This document shows, piece by piece, positions 1 through 5,639 of a DNA stretch of 5,639 bases. Each line of letters opens with the position of its first letter. Position 1 is the first letter of the stretch. Source of the DNA: Helicobacteraceae bacterium (lineage in GTDB: Bacteria > Campylobacterota > Campylobacteria > Campylobacterales > Sulfurimonadaceae); NCBI GenBank assembly GCA_024635885.1, contig JAGXIA010000112.1, positions 1 to 5,639 on the forward strand, in the 5' to 3' direction. The translations under genes were made by a program, and so were the position numbers. The notes under the pieces are model-generated. The model saw nothing but the letters and a program-made list of their open reading frames with translations, did not search any database and was not told the origin of the DNA.

Positions 1-1
1 C

Positions 2-400
2 CAGAGTGAAGCTTTAACAATGATATCTGCACAGGTTATGGGAAACAATACAACTATAAGCATAGCCGGTTCAAACGGTCACTTTGAACTTAATGTTTTT
101 AAGCCGGTAATGATTTACAATTTACTGCAATCTATCAGGTTACTCTCTGATGGCTGTAAATCTTTTACAGACAGATGTGTAATTGGCATAACTGCAAACG
201 AAGAGAGAATAAACAAACTCAGAGATGAGTCTTTAATGCTTGTCACGGCATTAAATAAACATATAGGCTATGACAACGCAACAAAAATCGCTAAAAAAGC
301 ACATAAAGATAATTCTACTTTGCTTGAAGCCGCTCTTGAACTTCAACTTCTAACTGAAGAAGAGTTCAAAGAATGGGTAGTTCCTGTAAAAATGATATAA
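2..400 (+). CDS. fumC: Class II fumarate hydratase, C-terminal part (5' end outside window)
   Basis: This is the last 132 codons of a class II (iron-independent) fumarase, which interconverts fumarate and L-malate in the cytoplasm as part of the TCA cycle (or the reductive TCA cycle in some Campylobacterota). The frame is open to the left edge. The visible protein begins QSEALTM, which in FumC directly follows the catalytic signature loop GSSxMPxKxNP, so that loop and the upstream catalytic histidines are off the window. Visible matches to FumC are QVMGN (about residues 11-15), the helix NVFKPVMIYNLLQSIRLL, NEERIN, ESLMLVTALNKHIGYD, and the C-terminal domain motif AxxIAKKAHK...LLEAALEL..LTEEEF..WV. 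The protein ends PVKMI, shorter than the tail of E. coli FumC. These features separate it from aspartase and argininosuccinate lyase of the same superfamily. It converges on the efflux operon with a 5-base gap and has no evident functional link to it. Confidence 0.95.
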   Translation, partial: QSEALTMISAQVMGNNTTISIAGSNGHFELNVFKPVMIYNLLQSIRLLSDGCKSFTDRCVIGITANEERINKLRDESLMLVTALNKHIGYDNATKIAKKAHKDNSTLLEAALELQLLTEEEFKEWVVPVKMI

Positions 401-437
401 GTGACTTAAGACACAGTTTTATTTTTTGAGTTACTTA
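398..437 (+). terminator. Candidate hairpin across the convergent fumC/RND stop codons
   Basis: In the + strand transcript, 398-411 can pair with 424-437 as a 14-bp stem with three G-U wobbles (403/432, 407/428, 410/425) and a 12-base loop. The stem begins in the fumC stop codon and runs through the end of the pump gene, whose stop is 406-408. The wobbles become A/C mismatches in the opposite transcript, so the structure favours the fumC mRNA. Only two pairs are G-C and no clean U-run follows (the next bases are cttatctttgatttt), so it is not a standard intrinsic terminator. It could be a weak terminator or a 3'-end stabiliser, or chance in AT-rich DNA. I see no good intrinsic terminator for the minus-strand operon near its end. 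Confidence 0.28.
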
Positions 438-3400
438 ACTTATCTTTGATTTTAACAACAAGATAGAAAAAGACGGGGATAAACAGTACCCCGATTAGAG
501 TTGCAGCAATCATACCTCCAACAACCGTAGTCCCTATAATATGTCTGCTGGCAGAACCTGCACCGGTACTTATTGCTAGTGGCAAAGTTCCCACAATAAA
601 TGCCAGTGACGTCATTATAATAGGTCTGAATCTAAGTTTTGCTGCTTCAGTGGTAGCCTCGAGAAGAGTTTGACCATCTCTGAGTTTAGCCATAGCAAAT
701 TCAACAATTAAGATGGCATTTTTAGCAGAGAGCCCCACCAGAGTTACAAGACCGACTTGGAAGTAAATATCCGCCTCTAAGCCTCGTAGATATACAGCCA
801 GAACAGCTCCAAATATAGCAAATGGGATAGATATGATTACAGCCATAGGAATACTCCAGCTTTCATATAAAGCTGCAAGTATTAAAAACACAAAAACAAC
901 AGCAAAAAGCGATGTGTAATTACCCTGTGTTTCTAACTTTTTCTCCTGGTATGTTGTTCCTGACCATGCTACTGAATACCCCTCAGGTAAAATGTCAAGG
1001 GCTATTTCTTCTATAGCTTTTGTCGCATCACTCGCGGCATATCCAGCTCCTGGACTTCCTGTGACTTGAGCCGATGTAAACATGTTAAATCTTTGTATAA
1101 CACTTGCATCGACTTCTCTAGTAATTTTTATAAGTTCACTGACTGGTATTAGCTTGCCCTCAGTAGACCTGACAAATGTATTTTTGAACTGATTTTGTGT
1201 ATCTCTGAATTTAGAATCAGATTGAATATCAACATGGAAAGTTCGGCTGTAAAGATTGAAATCATTAATATAACCTTTTCCAAATGAACTTTGTATTGTT
1301 TCAAAGATACTGTTGATATTTACATTCATTGCTTTTGCTTTTTCTCTATCTACATGCAGTAAATACTGTGGTACATTTGTATTTAATGTTGTTCTTACAC
1401 CCATAAGTCTTGGATCTGCCGATGCTTGAGAAACAATCTCTTTTATAAATCCATCAAGCTTATGCAGACTTCCGCCGGTTCTATCTTGAACCCACATCTC
1501 AAAACCGCCGGTTGCGCTCATCCCCATAATAGGAGGTGGGTTTACCGGGATAACAAAAGCATTTTTATTTAGCATAAACTGCCCCATTAATTGTCCGGCA
1601 AGTGCTTGGGAATTCTGATTTGCCTCAGGTCTTTCATCCCAAGGTTTGAGTTTTGCAAACATAATAGCGGCATCTGTTTTGTATGCAAAGGTTACAAGGT
1701 CAATTCCTGTAATTGCAGCTGTTTTAATAATATTTGGATTCTCTAAAAGTTCTTTTTCTATATCAGCTGTTATTTTTATAGATTCTCCAAGAGAAGTAGC
1801 CGGCATCATATATGTGAGTACAAACAAAATACCTTTGTCTTCTGCAGGGACTAATCCTGTCGGTGTTTTTTGCATAATCGCATACGTAGAATAAAGCAAT
1901 ACTGCAAAAAGAAGAAGAGAGAAAAACCATAATTTTATAGTCTGTCTTGTAATAGTAATGAAAATTTTTGTTAACCAGTCAAAAAATTGATTAAATTTTC
2001 TTAATGGCCAGATAGGCTCAGGCTCATGTTCTTTAAGAAAAACGGCACATAAAGCCGGTGTTAATGTAAGCGCAACAATACCCGAAATTACAACAGCTAT
2101 AACAATGGTCATAGCAAATTGTTTATACATTACACCGCTAAATCCGCCAGTAAGTGCGGAGGGAATAAAGACAGCTGAAAGAACAAGAATAATGGCTATA
2201 AGAGGGGTAGTAAGCTCTTTCATAGCTTCTATAGTCGCATCTTTTACACTAATTGTTTTTGTTCTTAATATTCTTTCAACATTTTCTATTACAATAATCG
2301 CATCATCAACAACTAGACCAATAGCTAAAATAAGTCCAAAAAGGGTTAATAAATTTATTGAAAAACCTGCAATATAAAGACCTGCAAATGTTCCTAAAAT
2401 AGAAACAGGAATTGCAAGAACTGGAATAATCGTTGCCCGCATATTTCCTAAAAAGATATAAATTAAAATAATTACAAATAAAATTGCTTCTAGAAGCGTA
2501 AATATTACCTCTTTTATAGATTCATTAACAAATAAAGTAGCATCATAAGGAACTGAGTATGTTAAATCTTCAGGGAATTTTTCAGAAAGTTCTTTTATTG
2601 TGTCATCTACAGCTTTTGAAACATCTAAAGCATTCGCCCCAGGAGCTAAGAAAATACCTACCGGCATCATAGGCGCACCGTTTAATTTTCCGGATGTATT
2701 GTGTGCATCCGAGCCTAATTTTACCTGTGCCACATCCTTAACTTTTAAAGTTGAACCGTCAGCATTTGAACGAACTATAATGTTTTCAAATTCGTTGACT
2801 GTTTTTAATCTTCCTCTTGTGCTGATAGAATATGTAAAAGGCTGTATTTCTTGTGTTGGTTCAGCTCCTATAGAGCCTGTGGCATACTGATTGTTTTGAC
2901 TTCTTATTAGTTTTGTGATGTCACCTGGCACAAGATTATAAAATGCCAATTTATCGGGATCAATCCAAACTCTAATAGCATAATCTTTGGGTCCAAAGAT
3001 CATAGCATCTCCGACTCCCTTAATACGCTTAATATCATCGATTACATTAACTGTAAGATAATTTGATATATAAGTTCTATCGTGAACATTTCCTTTTGAA
3101 GAAAAAGTAAACACTTTTAACATATCTGGTGATCTTTCTTTTACTGTGATACCTTGTCTTCTTACTTCTTCTGGGAGTTTACTCAGGGCAAGCTGCACTC
3201 TGTTGTTTACATCAACTTTTGCCTGAGAGACATCTGTTCCAACTTCAAAATATATACTTAGTGACAAAACACCGCTCGGTGATGATGTAGATGTCATATA
3301 AGTCATATTGTCTACACCGTTTATGGACTCTTCGAGTGTAGTTGAAACAGTTGTAGCCAAAGTTTTTGCATCAGCACCAGGGTAAATTGCCTGTACCCTT

Positions 3401-3531
3401 ATTTGTGGCGGTGTGACTGCAGGATACTCTTTAATTGGCAGCAGTTTTATAGAAATCAGACCTGCAAGTATGATTAAAATGGAGACAACAGTTGCAAAAA
3501 TAGGTCTATTTATGAAAAATTTTGAAAACAT
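406..3531 (-). CDS. RND multidrug efflux pump, AcrB-like (HAE-1 family) inner-membrane transporter
   Basis: A complete 1041-residue proton-driven RND transporter (AcrB has 1049). It would sit as a trimer in the inner membrane and pass substrates to the adaptor and outer-membrane channel encoded upstream. The start MFSKFFINRPIFA matches the family N-terminus, and an AAGGGA ribosome site precedes it. Twelve membrane segments are visible: about 10-30, 341-361, 365-387, 391-413, 438-460, 472-499, 531-553, 874-892, 894-915, 924-947, 971-990 and 999-1027, with two large periplasmic loops (about 31-340 and 554-873) from the internal duplication. The proton relay is intact: D409 and D410 in VVDDAIIVIENVER, K937 in GLSAKNAILIVEF, and R967 and T974 in the LRFRPIIMTSLAF stretch, equivalent to AcrB D407, D408, K940, R971 and T978. 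ALYESWSIP (887-895) and GxSYQE-like GTTYQE (858-863) are also typical. The D-D relay and absence of an obvious CusA-like methionine relay favour drug, bile or solvent-type export over heavy metals. The glycine-rich switch loop of AcrB is not conserved. Homologues include CmeB and HefC, but the true substrate and orthology are unknown. Confidence 0.96.
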   Translation of the reverse strand: MFSKFFINRPIFATVVSILIILAGLISIKLLPIKEYPAVTPPQIRVQAIYPGADAKTLATTVSTTLEESINGVDNMTYMTSTSSPSGVLSLSIYFEVGTDVSQAKVDVNNRVQLALSKLPEEVRRQGITVKERSPDMLKVFTFSSKGNVHDRTYISNYLTVNVIDDIKRIKGVGDAMIFGPKDYAIRVWIDPDKLAFYNLVPGDITKLIRSQNNQYATGSIGAEPTQEIQPFTYSISTRGRLKTVNEFENIIVRSNADGSTLKVKDVAQVKLGSDAHNTSGKLNGAPMMPVGIFLAPGANALDVSKAVDDTIKELSEKFPEDLTYSVPYDATLFVNESIKEVIFTLLEAILFVIILIYIFLGNMRATIIPVLAIPVSILGTFAGLYIAGFSINLLTLFGLILAIGLVVDDAIIVIENVERILRTKTISVKDATIEAMKELTTPLIAIILVLSAVFIPSALTGGFSGVMYKQFAMTIVIAVVISGIVALTLTPALCAVFLKEHEPEPIWPLRKFNQFFDWLTKIFITITRQTIKLWFFSLLLFAVLLYSTYAIMQKTPTGLVPAEDKGILFVLTYMMPATSLGESIKITADIEKELLENPNIIKTAAITGIDLVTFAYKTDAAIMFAKLKPWDERPEANQNSQALAGQLMGQFMLNKNAFVIPVNPPPIMGMSATGGFEMWVQDRTGGSLHKLDGFIKEIVSQASADPRLMGVRTTLNTNVPQYLLHVDREKAKAMNVNINSIFETIQSSFGKGYINDFNLYSRTFHVDIQSDSKFRDTQNQFKNTFVRSTEGKLIPVSELIKITREVDASVIQRFNMFTSAQVTGSPGAGYAASDATKAIEEIALDILPEGYSVAWSGTTYQEKKLETQGNYTSLFAVVFVFLILAALYESWSIPMAVIISIPFAIFGAVLAVYLRGLEADIYFQVGLVTLVGLSAKNAILIVEFAMAKLRDGQTLLEATTEAAKLRFRPIIMTSLAFIVGTLPLAISTGAGSASRHIIGTTVVGGMIAATLIGVLFIPVFFYLVVKIKDKLSNSKNKTVS

Positions 3532-4650
3532 TTATTTCCCTTGTTGGTTGATAGTTTTATCCACTACAACTTCAGCACCTGGCTTTAATCTAAAGAAATT
3601 GTTCACTATTACCTTGTCACCACTTTTCAAAGGACCGCCTTTGACTATATACTTATCGCTCGTTTCATTTCCTATTACAACAGGTTTTACACCTACATGA
3701 CCCTTGTCTTCAACAAATACAATTGTTCCAAGAGGATTTTGTAAAACTGCTTTTTGCGGTATAGTAATGACATTTTTTTGAACTATGTCATTTAGTATTA
3801 CTCTAACAAAAGTTCCCGACATCAAATACCCGTCACTATTATCAATAACTGCTCTTATTTGTACGGTTGCTGTAGCCTTGTTTACATTTACATCTATGAA
3901 ATTCACATATCCTGTTTTTGTACTAGGCTTGTCGTTGATTTGTAAAGATACTTTGAGCTTGGAGTCTTTTGGAAGTGACCATATATCATTTTTGATATTT
4001 CTATAATCACTCATAGGTATAGAAAATTCAACAAAAACTGGATTATTCGTGCTAATCTCAACAAGTTTTGTCGGTGGATTTGAGGAGACTAAATCACCAA
4101 TATCTACTTGTTTTAATCCTGTAGTTCCTGTAATTGGTGCTTTAACATTTGTATATTCCAAGTCAATTGATGCTTGGTGTAACTGTGCTTTAGCTAAAGA
4201 GTAAGCTGCTGTTGCCTGATCATAAGCAAAAAGAGAAGCATCTCTTTTTTCGGCACTTACTGCTTTACTTAAGAAAAGTTTTTTTATTCTTTGCCAGTTT
4301 TTTGTCGCATATTCTAAAGAGGCTTGATTCATCTGCAAAGAAGCTTTTGCTGCATCTACTTTTGCCGCATAAATATCATCCTCTATTTTATAGAGTAGAT
4401 CACCTTCATTTACTTCCTCTCCTTCAGTAAAATATTTTTTTTCTAAAACACCCAGAACCCTAGAAACTACGTTTACTTTCCTAAGTGATTTTATTTCAGC
4501 CGGATATGTTAATATTATAGGAAGATCTTGTGCGGCAGGAATAATATATATATCTGCTTTTGGTGTAGGCATTTTAGGGGCATCAGCCTGAGAAACAACA
4601 GGCAAGCTCAGTAGTGATATGGCAATCAGTGTATGTTTTAATTTATTCAT
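3532..4650 (-). CDS. RND efflux periplasmic adaptor subunit (membrane fusion protein, AcrA/HlyD family)
   Basis: A complete 372-residue periplasmic adaptor that joins the RND pump to the outer-membrane channel. Residues 1-24 look like a Sec signal peptide (MNKLK, hydrophobic core about 8-19, cleavage probably near VVSQADA). There is no lipobox cysteine, and no cysteine anywhere, so it should not be a lipoprotein, unlike AcrA. Domains in order: first lipoyl half about 57-91 (GVLEKKYFTEGEEVNEGDLLYKI is characteristic, spanning about 67-89), an alpha-helical hairpin about 93-165, second lipoyl half about 166-190 (VKAPITGTTG), a beta-barrel about 205-290, and a membrane-proximal domain about 294-366 (GTIVFVEDKG, LKSGDKVIV). 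At the hairpin tip, R121, L125 and S132 have the exact spacing of the AcrA R-L-S motif that contacts TolC, which fits the neighbouring channel gene. Its ATG overlaps the stop of the channel gene (ATGA), and its own stop touches the pump start, so all three should be co-translated. A length of about 370-400 is normal for the family. Confidence 0.95.
   Translation of the reverse strand: MNKLKHTLIAISLLSLPVVSQADAPKMPTPKADIYIIPAAQDLPIILTYPAEIKSLRKVNVVSRVLGVLEKKYFTEGEEVNEGDLLYKIEDDIYAAKVDAAKASLQMNQASLEYATKNWQRIKKLFLSKAVSAEKRDASLFAYDQATAAYSLAKAQLHQASIDLEYTNVKAPITGTTGLKQVDIGDLVSSNPPTKLVEISTNNPVFVEFSIPMSDYRNIKNDIWSLPKDSKLKVSLQINDKPSTKTGYVNFIDVNVNKATATVQIRAVIDNSDGYLMSGTFVRVILNDIVQKNVITIPQKAVLQNPLGTIVFVEDKGHVGVKPVVIGNETSDKYIVKGGPLKSGDKVIVNNFFRLKPGAEVVVDKTINQQGK
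3537..3542 (-). promoter_or_regulatory. Ribosome binding site of the RND pump gene
   Basis: The minus strand reads AAGGGA, then 5 bases, then the pump ATG at 3531-3529. The site lies inside the last codons of the adaptor (Q-G-K), and the adaptor's TAA stop (3534-3532) directly abuts the ATG. Ribosomes finishing the adaptor are therefore placed on the pump start, which implies coupled translation and supports this start codon. Confidence 0.7.
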
Positions 4651-5639
4651 TTTATATATTCCTTGATATCTTGATTTGTGTAATAATAGTAGCTCGCATA
4701 AGCGATTTGAAGGTTGTTTAATGCTAGTCTATATTGCGCTTTAGCATTTGTTTTTATGCTTAATGCATCAAGGTACGTGACATTGTCAACAGCACCTGCT
4801 GAGTATTTCATAGCAATTGTTTCATAAGCACTGCTTGCAGACTCAAGTGAACTTTTTGCACTGTCTATTTGTGCTTTTGTTGTCTCTATTTTCAGTAAAG
4901 CCAACTCTATGTTAATGTCTTGTTCATCTTGCGCTTGTTCAATCTCTTTTTGAAGTGCTTCTTTTTGGATAAGAAGAGACTCTTGTTGTTTAGAGAGAGT
5001 TCCCATATCAAACAGCTTAAGATTAAGTGTTAACATAAGGACATTTTGATTATCAAGGTTATTTACTATAGCGCTTTTTCTTTCGTAGCCATAGAGACTG
5101 TATGTATCTTCAATACGGAGTTTGGGATAATATGCTGAATTAATCCTATCTGCACTAAAGTTAAGTGATGAAGCATTCGCTTGAAGAACCAAGATATCAT
5201 CACTTATTTCGCGCTTTATCTCTTGAGGTACTTTTATTTGTGAGTTATCTAAGCTTTGTATTTTTTTACCGACTTTTAAATTGAGAAGTTTTTTTAATGA
5301 TGCAATCTGATATTTTATTTGATCTATTCTGTAGAGATTAGCACTGTATTCTGCTTTAAGTCTATCAATTTCATCTATAGTTGCACTTCCAACATCATAA
5401 AATTTTTGCACTCTCTCAAGCTCTGCTTGAAGTTGAACCTCTTTGTCTTTTAAAGCATCGAGAGTTGATTGTGCACTTTTAATATTATAGAAATCTTCTA
5501 CAATCTGTAGTTGTAAACTCTTTTTATAAGATGTTTCAGCATACTTTGATGAGTTATGTAAAGCCTTGTTTTGCTTAATCGTGCTGGATTTTTTGCCACC
5601 ATCATATAAATCCATCCCAATTTTTGCATAAGCACTGTA
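4647..5639 (-). CDS. Outer-membrane efflux channel, TolC/OEP family (N-terminus outside window)
   Basis: The final 330 codons of a TolC-type outer-membrane factor. The frame stays open to the right edge (YSAYAKIG precedes the first ATG at 5615), so that ATG is internal and the signal peptide and first helices, perhaps 80-110 residues by comparison with TolC, are missing. The two-fold OEP repeat is visible. A beta-strand with DLYDGGKK (about 10-17) leads into long helices and FYDVGSATIDEIDRLKAE (80-97). The second copy has strand LNLKLFDMG (about 205-213), helices, then KYSAGAVDNVTYLDAL (278-293). The helical stretches are rich in Q, E, K, A and L with coiled-coil character, as expected for the periplasmic tunnel; the short strands are those of the trimeric 12-stranded barrel. 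The C-terminus ends shortly after a run of four tyrosines. It is the most upstream of the three visible operon genes and overlaps the adaptor by 4 bases. The upstream promoter and any regulator are not in view. TolC, CmeC and HefA are family relatives; orthology to any of them is unproven. Confidence 0.92.
   Translation of the reverse strand, partial: YSAYAKIGMDLYDGGKKSSTIKQNKALHNSSKYAETSYKKSLQLQIVEDFYNIKSAQSTLDALKDKEVQLQAELERVQKFYDVGSATIDEIDRLKAEYSANLYRIDQIKYQIASLKKLLNLKVGKKIQSLDNSQIKVPQEIKREISDDILVLQANASSLNFSADRINSAYYPKLRIEDTYSLYGYERKSAIVNNLDNQNVLMLTLNLKLFDMGTLSKQQESLLIQKEALQKEIEQAQDEQDINIELALLKIETTKAQIDSAKSSLESASSAYETIAMKYSAGAVDNVTYLDALSIKTNAKAQYRLALNNLQIAYASYYYYTNQDIKEYIK
4660..4664 (-). 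promoter_or_regulatory. Ribosome binding site of the adaptor gene
   Basis: The minus strand reads AAGGA, then 9 A/T-only bases (ATATATAAA), then the adaptor ATG at 4650-4648. The site lies inside the end of the channel gene, whose TGA stop (4649-4647) overlaps the ATG as ATGA. Together with the good signal peptide immediately downstream, it supports this start. Confidence 0.7.

Noticed and set aside
380..416. Intrinsic terminator for the minus-strand operon, using the TAAGTCACTTA palindrome followed by a T-run (complement of 388-392).
   Set aside because: The palindrome leaves only a 4-bp AT-rich stem with a 3-base loop, too weak for a credible terminator.
1646..2890. Several open frames of about 80-96 codons on the + strand opposite the pump gene (for example 1646-1894, 2105-2377, 2600-2890).
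   Set aside because: They lie wholly antisense to a clearly conserved RND coding sequence, have no recognisable protein features and are expected by chance opposite a long gene.
3413..4430. Open frames on the + strand opposite the pump/adaptor junction and the adaptor gene (3413-3700, 3785-4006, 4212-4430).
   Set aside because: They are antisense shadows of well-supported genes; their composition (runs of hydrophobic or leucine/histidine residues) reflects the complementary codons.
4538..4556. Alternating TA tract inside the adaptor gene as a possible promoter or repeat.
   Set aside because: It encodes the adaptor residues around IYII near the mature N-terminus and is short; in AT-rich coding DNA it needs no further explanation.
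5613..5615. ATG at 5615-5613 as the start of the outer-membrane channel gene.
   Set aside because: The frame continues upstream to the window edge with family-like residues, and a true TolC-type protein needs a signal peptide and first helices before the DGG strand; the real start is outside the window.

Overview
The window is AT-rich bacterial DNA holding four protein-coding genes and almost no intergenic space. At the left edge is the 3' end of a class II fumarase gene (fumC-like) on the + strand. The rest is a minus-strand operon read right to left: an outer-membrane efflux protein of the TolC/OEP family (cut by the right edge), a periplasmic adaptor (MFP/HlyD-AcrA family), and a complete inner-membrane RND transporter of the AcrB/HAE-1 type. 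Low GC, A/T-ending codons, lysine/isoleucine/asparagine-rich proteins and the outer-membrane/adaptor/pump gene order suggest a Campylobacterota (epsilonproteobacterial, Sulfurimonas-like) genome. This assignment is an inference from style and family resemblance; no database was searched.

Layout: 2-400 (+) fumarase C-terminus; a 5-base gap; 406-3531 (-) RND pump; 3532-4650 (-) adaptor, whose stop codon directly abuts the pump's start; 4647-5639 (-) outer-membrane channel, overlapping the adaptor start by 4 bases (ATGA). The operon promoter, any linked regulator and the start of the channel gene lie beyond the right edge.

The three minus-strand products should form one tripartite efflux machine. 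The RND trimer takes substrates from the periplasm or inner membrane using the proton gradient, the adaptor bridges the periplasm, and the OEP trimer opens through the outer membrane. The pump keeps the full proton-relay set (D409, D410, K937, R967, T974), and the adaptor keeps the R-L-S hairpin-tip motif used by AcrA-type adaptors to dock onto TolC, so the system looks functional. The substrate cannot be read from the sequence.

I found no mobile element, CRISPR, tRNA/rRNA, riboswitch or evidence of a new system. The points worth a second look are modest: a wobble-containing RNA hairpin spanning the convergent fumC/pump stops, a divergent switch-loop region in the pump, a non-lipoprotein adaptor, and tight translational coupling.
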